Part shown: positions 7,997-17,040 of the stretch, piece by piece
Layout of the letters: each line of letters opens with the position of its first letter
Numbering within the stretch: the stretch's first letter is position 1
NCBI GenBank assembly: GCA_029255605.1
Contig: JANLJF010000049.1
Coordinates: 1-62,995, forward strand
Length of the DNA stretch: 62,995 nt
Direction: 5' to 3'
DNA from: Azovibrio restrictus
Lineage (GTDB): Bacteria > Bacteroidota > Bacteroidia > Chitinophagales > Chitinophagaceae
The notes under the pieces: generated by a model
Databases searched by the model: none
Told to the model about the DNA's origin: nothing
The model's input: only the letters and a program-made list of their open reading frames with translations
Made by a program: the position numbers and the translations under genes

Positions 7997-8797
7997 ATGG
8001 ATCGCGCGCAACTTGTTAGTGAAATAAAGAAGAAGAAATCTCTTTTATGTGTAGGGTTGGATACGGATACAGAAAAAATACCCAAACATCTTTTTTCTGA
8101 AGAAGACCCGGTATTCGAATTCAACAAAGCGATTATCGATGCTACTAAAGACTATACAGTTGCGTATAAAATAAATACCGCTTTCTACGAGGCGCAGGGT
8201 ATCAAGGGCTGGTTGAGTATGGCCAAAACGCTCGATTATATTCCTAAAGATATCTTTACCATTGCAGATGCCAAGCGCGGAGATATAGGCAATACGGCAG
8301 AGCAGTATGCGCGCACTTTCTTCCACACTTATCCTTTCGATAGCGTAACGGTAGCGCCCTATATGGGTAAAGACAGCGTAGCGCCGTTTCTTCAGTTTGA
8401 AGGTAGCTGGGCTATTGTATTAGGTCTTACTTCTAATGCAGGCAGTGCCGACTTCCAACTACAACCCAGTGGAGATGAGTTGCTATATGAAAAAGTACTG
8501 AAGACAGTAGCCACATGGGGCACGCCCGAAAACCTGATGTTTGTAATAGGTGCTACCCGCAAAGAGCAATTGCAGCATGTACGCAAAATGCTACCCGACC
8601 ATTTCTTCCTGATACCCGGCGTAGGTGCGCAGGGTGGCGATGTGCCCACCGTGTGCAGCAATGCTATGAATAAAGATGGTGGCATCCTCATCAATGTATC
8701 GCGCGGGGTAATATATGCAGGTAGTGATATGGACTTTGCCGAAAAAGCAGGCGAAGCAGCCAAAGAATACCAGCAGCAAATGGCCGCTTATTTGTAA
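7997..8797 (+). CDS. pyrF: Orotidine-5'-phosphate decarboxylase (type 2)
   Basis: 266 residues. The enzyme decarboxylates OMP to UMP in the last step of de novo pyrimidine synthesis, in the cytosol. The catalytic DAKRGDIGNT is at residues 91-100. Substrate-barrel motifs LLCVGLDTD (near 17) and PGVGAQGGD (near 210), together with the roughly 270-residue length, place it in the longer type 2 group. The ATG at 7997 is preferred to an in-frame TTG at 7988. No other pyr genes are nearby, so the pathway is scattered in this genome. Downstream, the DUF2851 gene starts 28 bp after the stop. Confidence 0.93.
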   Translation: MDRAQLVSEIKKKKSLLCVGLDTDTEKIPKHLFSEEDPVFEFNKAIIDATKDYTVAYKINTAFYEAQGIKGWLSMAKTLDYIPKDIFTIADAKRGDIGNTAEQYARTFFHTYPFDSVTVAPYMGKDSVAPFLQFEGSWAIVLGLTSNAGSADFQLQPSGDELLYEKVLKTVATWGTPENLMFVIGATRKEQLQHVRKMLPDHFFLIPGVGAQGGDVPTVCSNAMNKDGGILINVSRGVIYAGSDMDFAEKAGEAAKEYQQQMAAYL

Positions 8798-8825
8798 TTG
8801 TTTACAGATAAAAGCCTTGCTCCCC

Positions 8826-10094
8826 ATGAATGAAAATCTATTGCAGTTTATCTGGCAATACAGCCTGTATCAGCCTGCCGGGCTGCTAACAGCCGATGGC
8901 CAGCCGGTAACGGTGGTGCATCCCGGTATGCGTAATACACATGCAGGCCCCGATTTTCTTCAAGCAAAGGTGAGGGTAGGCGATACGCTATTGGCAGGTC
9001 ATGTAGAACTGCACGTAAATGGCAGCGACTGGCATCGCCACGGCCACCAGCACGATGATGCTTATGGCAATGTGATACTGCATGTGGTGTATAACGATGA
9101 TGATAAAATAGGCCTGCCCAATATCCCTGTTCTTGAATTAGCGAAAGCCATTCCCACACATGTATTGACCAAATACGATAGCCTGATGCAGGCATCTTAT
9201 GCCATACCCTGCGCTTCGCAATTGGGTTCGGTAACAGACATTACGAAAGAGAGCTGGCTTAGCAGGTTACTGGCAGAAAGATGGGAAGAGAAGCAAAGTG
9301 GCTGGCAATCGTTACTCGATGATTCCAAAGGCGATTGGCGCAATGTCCTGTATTGGCGTATGGCTGCCAATTTCGGCTTCAAGGTAAATGCCGATGCCTT
9401 CCTGCAACTGGCACGCTCTATACCGCTAAATGTATTTACCAAAGGCGGCAGCCTCTTGCAGGTAGAAGCTATCCTTTTCGGACAGGCAGGAATGCTCGAG
9501 GCTGATTTTACAGATGACTATCCCAAACAGCTAAAACAGGAATACAATTACCTGCGCGGGAAGTATAAGTTGCAACCGATGCTTGTCCATCTATGGAAAT
9601 TCCTGCGAATGCGCCCGGCCAATTTTCCAACGATACGTATCGCACAGTTTGCCGCGCTTATCCATAAGTCATTCCACCTCTTTTCGCAGATAACGGAAAC
9701 GCATACGGTAAAGGAAATAACACCGTTACTGGATGTTACGGCCAGCAGCTATTGGGATGACCATTATCGTTTTGATGAATCATCGGATGTAAGCAGCCCC
9801 AAGCATTTAGGCAAGTCTTCTATCCAGAACATTATTATCAATACTATTGCCCCGGTACAGTTTCTCTACGCCAGCCTGCAGGGCACAGCTACCCAGCAGG
9901 AACGGGCTTTGCAATGGCTCGATACTATTCCCGCCGAGCGCAATAATATCATTAGTATATGGGAGTCGTGCGGATGGAAACCGACTAATGCCGGCCAGTC
10001 GCAGGCTATGATACAGCTATACAACAGCTACTGCACCGGTAAGAAATGCCTTTCCTGTGCCATCGGCCTCAGGCTGCTCAAATCAATTCCATAG
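8826..10094 (+). CDS. DUF2851 family protein
   Basis: 422 residues, cytosolic, with no signal or membrane segment. Recognised as the Bacteroidota DUF2851 family from the conserved N-terminus LLQFIWQYSLYQPAGLLTADG, the GRMRNTHAGPDFLQAKVRV-like block and HVELHVNGSDWHRHGHQHD, which is rich in His and Asp and could bind a metal (inference). Its C-terminus has a Cys pair (TGKKCLSCAIGLRLL). The start at 8826 is chosen because the in-frame extension upstream lies inside pyrF. It ends with a 12-bp overlap into the convergent OsmC gene. Function unknown. Confidence 0.8.
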   Translation: MNENLLQFIWQYSLYQPAGLLTADGQPVTVVHPGMRNTHAGPDFLQAKVRVGDTLLAGHVELHVNGSDWHRHGHQHDDAYGNVILHVVYNDDDKIGLPNIPVLELAKAIPTHVLTKYDSLMQASYAIPCASQLGSVTDITKESWLSRLLAERWEEKQSGWQSLLDDSKGDWRNVLYWRMAANFGFKVNADAFLQLARSIPLNVFTKGGSLLQVEAILFGQAGMLEADFTDDYPKQLKQEYNYLRGKYKLQPMLVHLWKFLRMRPANFPTIRIAQFAALIHKSFHLFSQITETHTVKEITPLLDVTASSYWDDHYRFDESSDVSSPKHLGKSSIQNIIINTIAPVQFLYASLQGTATQQERALQWLDTIPAERNNIISIWESCGWKPTNAGQSQAMIQLYNSYCTGKKCLSCAIGLRLLKSIP

Positions 10095-10490
10095 GAATGA
10101 TACCGTCTTTTTAATATCCGGGTGCAGGCTTTCTATCACCGGGCAGGTCATAGCCGCATATTCCAGTATCTTCTTTTCCTTATCGGTATAGCTTTCCGTC
10201 TGGGGGAAGTGCATGTTTATCTTCACCTCGCCTATGCGCCTCGGGTCGGCCACCATTATCTTTTCCACCTCGCACTCCGTGCCGGTAATGTTAATGTTGT
10301 GTGTGCGTGCTGCTATCCCCATGATAGTCAACATGCAGCTGGCCAGTGCTGTAGCTACCAGGTCGCTAGGCGAAAAGCGTTCGCCTTTGCCGTTATTATC
10401 CAGCGGTGCATCCGTTTCTATCACGGTTCCACTGCGCAAATGGGTAGCTTCTGTCCTTAATTCGCCTTTATATATAACTTTCGATGTCAC
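10083..10490 (-). CDS. OsmC family peroxiredoxin-like protein
   Basis: 135 residues of the OsmC/Ohr fold, thiol peroxidases that reduce organic hydroperoxides. The two redox cysteines are C52 (ALASCMLTI) and C116 (MTCPVIESL), with the ERFSPSDLVATALASC block around the first. It belongs to the YhfA-like branch rather than true Ohr (inference from the RTEATHLRSG start). It is divergent from the barrel gene at 10537 and convergent with DUF2851. A second OsmC protein lies at 45755. Confidence 0.88.
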   Translation of the reverse strand: MTSKVIYKGELRTEATHLRSGTVIETDAPLDNNGKGERFSPSDLVATALASCMLTIMGIAARTHNINITGTECEVEKIMVADPRRIGEVKINMHFPQTESYTDKEKKILEYAAMTCPVIESLHPDIKKTVSFLWN

Positions 10491-10536
10491 GTATCAGATT
10501 TTGTGTTAAATTTACGATGATCTCACTATTTTATTC

Positions 10537-11379
10537 ATGAAAGGAATATTTCATATATGCCTATGCTGTATACTGTCGCTGTTAGCTTCAGATGCAGTTG
10601 CCCAATCAGGAACCAATAGCGTTAACCCCGCTACGCCTCAACTTAAAGCAGTACAGAAGCCTAAGATTAAAAAGCCCAAACCGCTACGCACAGAGCTGAG
10701 TGGTGGTTTGCGCCTGAATACCGATGGCTGGAGCATATTTGTAGATAAAGGGTGGGTACGCAGCGAAGAGCGCTATAGCGACCTGTTTTATAACGTTCGC
10801 CTGCTGCAGGTAGAGTTTACAGAGAAAAAACATCCGCAGGAGATCAAAAGGACAAATACAATTGGCGCTTATACGGAGGATAAACCGCGACCTTTTATTT
10901 ATGGTAAGATAAATAACTTCTATGCGTTGAAGATTGGTTACGGTGGCCGCAAAATGCTGGCCGGTAAACCCGAACCAACCAATATTTCATTGCATTGGGT
11001 ATATGTGGGCGGCTTGTCTATTGGCTTTCAGAAGCCTTACTACATAGATGCTTATGTAGTGCAAGACCAGAATGGCACTATCGTACAGGAAACCATTAAG
11101 TACACAGACTCAACCAAACAACCATTCCTTACCAAGTCGCAAATCATAGGTAGCGCCGGCTTTTCAAAAGGCATAGGCGAGGTGAAGATAATACCCGGTA
11201 TACACGCCAAAACGGGCCTCCATTTTGACTTTGCAGCCACCAAGCATGGTAAGGTAGCCATAGAAACAGGTGTAGGTTTTGAATACTATACAAGCAAGGT
11301 AGAACTGATGGCTAATAAAGAAGCGAAACCTATGTTTGTAAATGTATATGCGTCTATACAATTTGGGAAACGTTGGTGA
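10537..11379 (+). CDS. Exported hypothetical protein, probable outer-membrane barrel
   Basis: 280 residues with a signal peptide (MKGIFHICLCCILSLLASDAVA). After a Lys/Pro-rich linker (KPKIKKPKPLR, residues about 41-51) the protein alternates hydrophobic and polar residues in amphipathic strands and ends with an aromatic/basic strand (FVNVYASIQFGKRW), typical of an outer-membrane beta-barrel. I recognise no named family. The Lys/Pro stretch would lie on the periplasmic side and could contact peptidoglycan (inference). lipA follows after 21 bp on the same strand but is unrelated in function. Confidence 0.65.
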   Translation: MKGIFHICLCCILSLLASDAVAQSGTNSVNPATPQLKAVQKPKIKKPKPLRTELSGGLRLNTDGWSIFVDKGWVRSEERYSDLFYNVRLLQVEFTEKKHPQEIKRTNTIGAYTEDKPRPFIYGKINNFYALKIGYGGRKMLAGKPEPTNISLHWVYVGGLSIGFQKPYYIDAYVVQDQNGTIVQETIKYTDSTKQPFLTKSQIIGSAGFSKGIGEVKIIPGIHAKTGLHFDFAATKHGKVAIETGVGFEYYTSKVELMANKEAKPMFVNVYASIQFGKRW

Positions 11380-11400
11380 TGGTTGTAATTTGCAGGCATT

Positions 11401-12333
11401 ATGCAGGAATTACCGGTAATTAGTTCAGTAGCAAACAGTACGGAAACAAGGGTAAAAAAGCCGAATTGGCTTAGGGTTAAATTGCCTACCGGCGAGGGCT
11501 ACCGCCATGTGCGCAACCTTGTTGATACACACAAACTTCATACAATATGCGAGAGTGGCAACTGTCCCAACATGGGTGAATGTTGGGGCGAGGGTACTGC
11601 TACTTTCATGATATTGGGCAATATATGCACACGCTCCTGCGGCTTCTGCGCCGTAGCTACGGGCCGTCCCGAACCGGTGGATTGGGATGAGCCGCAACGT
11701 GTAGCAGAGGCGATACACCTGATGAGTGTAAAGCATGCCGTTATCACTTCCGTTGACCGCGATGAACTGAAAGACGGGGGCTCTATCATCTGGGCCAATA
11801 CCATTAAGGCCGTTCGTGCTTTAAATCCTGATACTACTTTAGAAACACTGATACCGGATTTTCGCGGCCAATGGGAAAACCTGGAACGCATCATAGAAGT
11901 AGCGCCCGAGGTAGTTTCTCATAACTTGGAAACAGTAGAACGCATGACGCGCAAAGTGCGCATACAAGCTAAATACCACCGCAGCCTTGAAGTAATACGC
12001 CGCCTGAAGGATGGTGGTATGCGCACCAAGAGCGGCATTATGCTGGGCATTGGCGAGGAGAAAGAAGAAGTGCTGCAATCTATGCGCGACCTGGTAGAAA
12101 ATGGTTGCGATGTGCTGACACTGGGCCAATACCTGCAGCCTACACAAAAGCACTTACCGGTAATGCGCTTTGTGCATCCCGATGAGTTTGCATTTTACCG
12201 TGAAGAAGGCTATAAAATGGGCTTCGACTATGTAGAAAGTGGCCCGTTGGTTCGCTCTTCTTACCACAGCGAGCGCCACCTTATAAAAGGCGAGGGCCGC
12301 AGGGTGTGGGAAGAGCAAAGTGCTATTGCATAA
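11401..12333 (+). CDS. lipA: Lipoyl synthase
   Basis: 310-residue radical-SAM enzyme that inserts two sulfurs into protein-bound octanoyl groups to make lipoyl cofactor. The auxiliary cluster ligands are C50, C55 and C61 ([12 protein letters not shown]). The SAM-binding cluster is C76, C80 and C83 (CTRSCGFC). The C-terminal RSSY (285-288) supplies the serine ligand of the auxiliary cluster. All key residues are intact. lipB is not in the window. The 3' end overlaps the convergent membrane-protein gene by 11 bp. Confidence 0.96.
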   Translation: MQELPVISSVANSTETRVKKPNWLRVKLPTGEGYRHVRNLVDTHKLHTICESGNCPNMGECWGEGTATFMILGNICTRSCGFCAVATGRPEPVDWDEPQRVAEAIHLMSVKHAVITSVDRDELKDGGSIIWANTIKAVRALNPDTTLETLIPDFRGQWENLERIIEVAPEVVSHNLETVERMTRKVRIQAKYHRSLEVIRRLKDGGMRTKSGIMLGIGEEKEEVLQSMRDLVENGCDVLTLGQYLQPTQKHLPVMRFVHPDEFAFYREEGYKMGFDYVESGPLVRSSYHSERHLIKGEGRRVWEEQSAIA

Positions 12334-12775
12334 TTTTTCTGAAAATAAAATAATCTTTTACGAACAGGGTGTCATAGTACACCCTGTTGCTTTTATAGTT
12401 GAAGCTCTGTTGCACCACCTGCTTCAAATCACCTTCTTTTCGTAAAACCAATACATCTCTACCTGGCGAAGCAGAATCAATTGGCTTTATATTGATGTAT
12501 GAATTGCAGGATGCAAATAGAAAACAAATGATACCTAGGCTGATGAGCATTTTAGGTTCTTTGTATCTTATGTAGAATAGCAATGGAATAAGGCTGAAAT
12601 AAAGAAATGGCATTAAGATAATGGATGCCACCCGAAGTTCGTAATAAGAAAAAGTCCAACTACTTATGATCGATTTACCTATAATCAGAAGTAGTATCAA
12701 TACACAAATAATAATCGGAATTCGTGTCTTCGAAGCACTGTTTGTTTTTATAGTATTAGTCTTAGGTCGTATCAT
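12323..12775 (-). CDS. Hypothetical membrane protein
   Basis: 150 residues. After a polar, Thr/Lys-rich N-terminus there are three hydrophobic segments (about 18-37, 48-70 and 75-92; [52 protein letters not shown]), then a roughly 55-residue soluble tail that is probably extracytoplasmic. The third segment ends in a lipobox-like FASC, probably by chance since it is internal. No family recognised. Convergent with lipA, 43 bp upstream of nothing on its own strand except the barrel gene at 12819. Confidence 0.55.
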   Translation of the reverse strand: MIRPKTNTIKTNSASKTRIPIIICVLILLLIIGKSIISSWTFSYYELRVASIILMPFLYFSLIPLLFYIRYKEPKMLISLGIICFLFASCNSYINIKPIDSASPGRDVLVLRKEGDLKQVVQQSFNYKSNRVYYDTLFVKDYFIFRKIMQ

Positions 12776-12818
12776 GGAAAAATCCGTACCCTAATATAAG
12801 CAACATGTATGGTATTCT

Positions 12819-13517
12819 TTAAAATAACCTATACGCAACCCCAATGCCCGTATTGCGCATGCTAAGGGTAGAAGGGCCTGCTTCATCTGTTTTTACGCGC
12901 ATATCATACAGGCTGTGTTCATGATAAACGCTTACCGTATACCTGTCTTTCCATATATACCGGAGTTGAAACTTACATGCCACATCCAGCGCATCCACAT
13001 CGTACACATCAATGGCCGGACCATACTTTGATGGAGCTATACGTCCTTTCACTCTATAAGTAATGGTTGTCCGCTCTACCAATACGTCCCCTTTGTAGTT
13101 TGAATAGTCATGCACTGTTTTACCACCCACGAATATGCTATAGTTCATCCCGCCATCTATCCACAGTTTGCTTTTCCCCCATTCCATGGCTTTAAACGAT
13201 AACATCAGTGGTATCGATAAATACTGCAAACGTGTTCTGGTATCGTAGCTGTATTTAGTATCCCCATAATCTTCACCTTCCGTTGTATTATAGCCTCTGA
13301 ATGAATAGCCGATGCCGCTTTGTATAGAAAAACGTTTGGCAATAGGTGCTTCCAAATACACTATGGCATTGGGAACGATAATGGGATGATATGAGGAACG
13401 GATGTGGCGGCTTTGCACATAAGAAACACTGCTTCCGGCACCCACATTCAGGCTTATCTGCGCCCATGATAACATAGGCAGGATAGCGTTTAATAGTATC
13501 AGCAACAGTCTTTTCAT
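12819..13517 (-). CDS. Outer-membrane beta-barrel protein (PorT-like fold)
   Basis: 232 residues with a signal peptide (MKRLLLILLNAILPMLSWA, then QISLNVGAG). The rest is amphipathic strand with the Bacteroidota barrel pattern: RFSIQSGIGYSFRGYN, TRLQYLSIPLMLSFK, LWIDGGMNYSIFVGGK, and a terminal strand ending in a Phe (GIGVAYRLF). The block QYLSIPLML is typical of the outer-membrane PorT/OMP_b-brl_2 group. Probably a small surface or pore protein; ligand unknown. Confidence 0.7.
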   Translation of the reverse strand: MKRLLLILLNAILPMLSWAQISLNVGAGSSVSYVQSRHIRSSYHPIIVPNAIVYLEAPIAKRFSIQSGIGYSFRGYNTTEGEDYGDTKYSYDTRTRLQYLSIPLMLSFKAMEWGKSKLWIDGGMNYSIFVGGKTVHDYSNYKGDVLVERTTITYRVKGRIAPSKYGPAIDVYDVDALDVACKFQLRYIWKDRYTVSVYHEHSLYDMRVKTDEAGPSTLSMRNTGIGVAYRLF

Positions 13518-13633
13518 TTACGTCGGGCTCTTCCGTTTCGTCATACAATATTAAAACGATGCCAACACAATAATCTGCATATGTCTAAAAGCAACAATTA
13601 TTTTACATTCACCAGACAGTTGGCTGGCACGCC

Positions 13634-15241
13634 CTACAATCCACCGTAAACATGTAATATATCTATCAGGTCTGCCTTGGTATTGGCTTCTTTCGCCGGC
13701 TTATCCTTCCGCCATCTTAGTATGCGCGGAAACCGCAGCGCTACTCCCGATTTATGCCGCGACGAAGCATTGATTCCCTCAAACCCTATCTCAAACACCA
13801 ACTCGGGCGTTACGCTCCTTACAGGGCCAAATTTATCTGTGGTATGCTTTTTTATCCAGCGGTCCACTTCCAGCAGTTCTTTGTCTGTTAACCCCGAATA
13901 TGCTTTAGCAAATGGCACCAGTTCATCACCATCCCACACCGCAAAGGTGAAGTCAGTGTATAGGTCTGCACGCCGCCCATGCCCGCGTTGTCCGTATATC
14001 AGCACGCCGTCTATCGATAGCGGGTCTACTTTCCATTTCCACCAGTCGCCGCGTCGCCGCCCTGTTTTATACTCGCTGTCTTTACGTTTCAGCATCAGCC
14101 CTTCGCAATTATATTCGCGCGACTTCAGCCTTTGCGCCGCTACTTCTTCCCAGTTTTGGCATATCAGTACGGGCGATAGCCATAGCGGAATGTTGGCTTC
14201 TTTTTCTTTCACCGTTTCAATCAATTGCACCAGCAATTCCCTGCGTTGCATCAGCGATAGGTGCCTGATGTCCACCCCGTCATGCTCCAGCAGGTCGTAG
14301 CATACCATTACCAGCGGCGCTTCCGTCAGCGATTTTTTGGTCACATTCTTTCGTCCTATCCTCGTTTGCATTACATGGAAGGGCAGGAAATTTTCATCTT
14401 TTGCCGGGATGATTTCTCCGTCTATCACGGTGCCACTTGGCAGCAGCTTTGCCAATGGTTCAAATTCAATGAATTTCTCTGTCAGCAGGTCTTCACCGCG
14501 GCTCCATACAAAGAGCTGGTGATCGCGTACGATGATTTGGCCGCGTATCCCATCCATCTTCCGTTCTATTTGCCAGTCTTTTACATCGCCCAGTTCCTCG
14601 GGTGCAGTTTCCAATGCATAGGCCAGGTAAAAAGGGTAGGGCCGTGATATATCTGCCGCATCATGTGTTGCGCTCATCAGGGTATCCAGCAAGGTTTCAT
14701 TGGCCTGCCAGTTGCCTGTCAGCCTGTGCGCTACTATGTTCTCGTCTATGCTATATCGTTTCGCCAGTGCCTTTATGGTTATCTTGTCCGATACACCCAT
14801 ACGGAAGCCACCGGTTATCAGCTTGTTGAAAACAAATAACTCCTGTTGGCTTAGTTGCCGCCACATTCCAGTGATGTAGGCTTTACGCTGGTCATCTGTT
14901 TTATTTTCAAGGGCTATCAGGCTATTGATAACTTCATGTAGTGTATGCGATGTCTCGCCATCACTGCCTTTTAGCAGCAGGCTGATAGTTTCGGCCAGAT
15001 CGCCTACTACATGATACGATTCTTCCAACAGCCATACCGGTGTGCCGCTTGTTTCAGCACACCAGTCTCTTAGCTCACCCGATTTTATGGTGCGCCTGGG
15101 TGTTTTACCTGTTAATAGTGCAACGCACCATATCGCGTCTCTAGGGTCTGCATGCTCAAAATAGTCGGCCAATGCATCTATCTTCTCGTTGGTAGATGTC
15201 GTTTGATCTATGTGTGTAAACAGTTCACTAAATGCCCGCAT
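13634..15241 (-). CDS. ATP-dependent DNA ligase (exonuclease-associated type)
   Basis: 535-residue DNA ligase that seals nicks using ATP. Residues 1-200 are the N-terminal DNA-binding domain, the nucleotidyltransferase core follows with the adenylated lysine K228 in KMDG (228-231), and the OB domain fills the C-terminal 130 or so residues (motif V-like LMLKRKDSEYKTGRRRGDWWKWK). Length and N-terminal domain match the ligases that occur next to a metallo-beta-lactamase exonuclease. It overlaps that partner gene by 14 bp, so the two are coupled. The chromosome must also have the usual NAD-dependent LigA, not seen here, so this enzyme is likely for repair. Confidence 0.9.
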   Translation of the reverse strand: MRAFSELFTHIDQTTSTNEKIDALADYFEHADPRDAIWCVALLTGKTPRRTIKSGELRDWCAETSGTPVWLLEESYHVVGDLAETISLLLKGSDGETSHTLHEVINSLIALENKTDDQRKAYITGMWRQLSQQELFVFNKLITGGFRMGVSDKITIKALAKRYSIDENIVAHRLTGNWQANETLLDTLMSATHDAADISRPYPFYLAYALETAPEELGDVKDWQIERKMDGIRGQIIVRDHQLFVWSRGEDLLTEKFIEFEPLAKLLPSGTVIDGEIIPAKDENFLPFHVMQTRIGRKNVTKKSLTEAPLVMVCYDLLEHDGVDIRHLSLMQRRELLVQLIETVKEKEANIPLWLSPVLICQNWEEVAAQRLKSREYNCEGLMLKRKDSEYKTGRRRGDWWKWKVDPLSIDGVLIYGQRGHGRRADLYTDFTFAVWDGDELVPFAKAYSGLTDKELLEVDRWIKKHTTDKFGPVRSVTPELVFEIGFEGINASSRHKSGVALRFPRILRWRKDKPAKEANTKADLIDILHVYGGL

Positions 15242-16253
15242 CTTCCCCTCCTGTTGTTTCCGGTTCGTCCAGTTGCTCGCCTGTATATAGTGTTTCTACC
15301 TCCGTAGCATTCAGCCCATAGGCATCCTGCAGCCATTTTGCATAAACCGATTTATAACCGTGCGTTACATAAATATGCTCTGCTCCTGTTTCCTTTATCG
15401 CCGTGTTCAGTTGCCCCCAGTCTGCGTGGTCCGACAAAACAAAGCCCCTGTCTGCACCACGCCTGCGGCGCGTGCCGCGTAGCTGCATCCAGCCGCTGCA
15501 AATGCCCAGCTTATAAGGCTGCAGTTTGCGCAGCCACGGCGTGTTTTCTGCCGATGGAGGGGCAATGATGATATCGCCCTTTATATCTTTCGGGTTGATG
15601 CTGCTGTCAATACGCCTTGCAACTGGCAGCGGCTCAATTGCTGCCTCATACAGTTTGTTTATGTTATCTACTGCGCCATGTGTATATATGTTGCCGATAC
15701 TGGGGTCCAGGTGTTTATGTGTACGTTGTGCTTTACCTAGTGCATATCCCAGTATCACAGAGTTCTTGCCTTCTTCCCTGTTTTTACGCCACCAGTCATT
15801 AATATCATGGTGCACGGTTGCAGGGTCAGGAAAGTTATACACCGGTAGCCCAAAGGTGCTTTCGGTTATAAAATGATGACATCGCATCGGTTCAAATGGC
15901 ACAGAAATGCCATCTTCTCCCAATTTATAGTCACCGCTTACTACCCATATCTCTCCCTTGTATTCCAGCCGTACCTGTGCGCTGCCCCATATATGGCCGG
16001 CAGGGTGCAGGCTTATCTTCACGCCATTGATGGTAACAGGTTCATTATAGTCTGCTGTCTGCACCTCAATATCCTGCCCCAGGCGGTAACGCATTACAGG
16101 TGCTGCATGTATATGTGCCAGGTACTTCTTCATACCCCATCGGGCATGGTCGCTGTGCGCATGGGTAATGATGGCATTATCCACGGGTTTCCACGGGTCT
16201 ATATACACATCGGCCTGTGCGCAATAAATGCCGTTCTGGTTAAAAGTGAGCAT
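15228..16253 (-). CDS. Ligase-associated DNA exonuclease (metallo-beta-lactamase fold)
   Basis: 341 residues of the beta-CASP/SNM1-like metallo-beta-lactamase group. The metal motif HAHSDHARWG is at 31-40, with later ligands in PAGHIWGSAQV, VSGDYKLGED and HADWG/THGYKS. This family is known from a conserved repair cassette with an Lhr-type helicase, a ligase and a metallophosphoesterase. Here it is directly upstream of the ligase with a 14-bp overlap. The helicase and phosphoesterase are not in this window. Expected role: end trimming before sealing. Confidence 0.9.
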   Translation of the reverse strand: MLTFNQNGIYCAQADVYIDPWKPVDNAIITHAHSDHARWGMKKYLAHIHAAPVMRYRLGQDIEVQTADYNEPVTINGVKISLHPAGHIWGSAQVRLEYKGEIWVVSGDYKLGEDGISVPFEPMRCHHFITESTFGLPVYNFPDPATVHHDINDWWRKNREEGKNSVILGYALGKAQRTHKHLDPSIGNIYTHGAVDNINKLYEAAIEPLPVARRIDSSINPKDIKGDIIIAPPSAENTPWLRKLQPYKLGICSGWMQLRGTRRRRGADRGFVLSDHADWGQLNTAIKETGAEHIYVTHGYKSVYAKWLQDAYGLNATEVETLYTGEQLDEPETTGGEDAGI

Positions 16254-16388
16254 GTTATCGTCTCTTGGTTTATGCTATAAAAAAGCCTGCCGCCATACAA
16301 CAAGAAAAAAAATAAAAAGTTTATCATTCCTGCTGACACAGGGCTGTCACTACCTGCATGTTTCTTTGTATCATAAAACCACATACAT

Positions 16389-16919
16389 ATGCAAAACGTA
16401 CTTTCAAACACAGCACACGAAACACTTCATAGCTTAGCTAAAGATTATGCGGCCTATAACCTCTGGGCTGTCAATCAAATGGTTAACTGGCTGCGCGCAC
16501 ATCCGCAGGATATGATGGACACTGCCGTGCTTTCCAGTTTTAAAGGCATCAGGCAAACCATTACGCATATCATGAATACTCAGGACTGGTGGCAGGGTGT
16601 GCTGCAACACAATGCCGATGATAGTTTATATGGTCGCGAACATACCGGTAGTATGGAAGATTTGTATAACGATATCATTGGTCATTCACAGGCGTTTTTA
16701 GAATATGTTAATGCCCTTACCGAAGCAGAATTGAACGAAGTAGTGCCTTTCCGCATACCTTATGTGGGCGATTTTAAAGCGCCGCGCTACCAGATGATAC
16801 AGCATGCCGTCACACATGGTACTTACCATCGCGGGCAGGTTGTTACGATCGCGCACCATTTGGACATACACGATGCGCCGATGACAGATTACATGTTTTA
16901 TCTATTGATGGCAAAGTAA
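16389..16919 (+). CDS. DinB family protein
   Basis: 176 residues, four-helix-bundle DinB/YfiT fold with a three-His metal site: H60 (TITHIMNTQDWW), H143 and H147 (HAVTHGTYHRGQV). Such proteins include thiol-dependent S-transferases; the substrate here is unknown. The spacing H-x3-H in THGTYHRGQ is exactly that of the family. It is divergent from the exonuclease gene and ends at a strong hairpin (16936-16969), so it is its own transcription unit. Confidence 0.85.
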   Translation: MQNVLSNTAHETLHSLAKDYAAYNLWAVNQMVNWLRAHPQDMMDTAVLSSFKGIRQTITHIMNTQDWWQGVLQHNADDSLYGREHTGSMEDLYNDIIGHSQAFLEYVNALTEAELNEVVPFRIPYVGDFKAPRYQMIQHAVTHGTYHRGQVVTIAHHLDIHDAPMTDYMFYLLMAK

Positions 16920-16935
16920 AGCACGTCTCTTTGAT

Positions 16936-16969
16936 ATAAAAGCACTGGTGTTTTCACCGGTGCTTTTAT
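16936..16969 (+). terminator. Rho-independent terminator after dinB-like gene
   Basis: ATAAAAGCACTGGTG pairs with CACCGGTGCTTTTAT (one wobble pair) around a TTTT loop, 17 bp after the stop. The U-rich arm supports a terminator. Confidence 0.8.
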
Positions 16970-17040
16970 GTTGGTTATTATCGTAATTTTATAAGACAAA
17001 GGGGAAAGCGGGCGAAACCATATTTTAAAACACTTGAATA

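Noticed and set aside
10083-10094. Sense overlap as frameshift between DUF2851 and OsmC
   Set aside because: The two genes run on opposite strands and simply overlap by 12 bp at their ends.
12323-12775. Lipoprotein signal in the membrane protein (FASC)
   Set aside because: The Cys lies at the end of the third helix, not the N-terminus, so it is not a lipobox.
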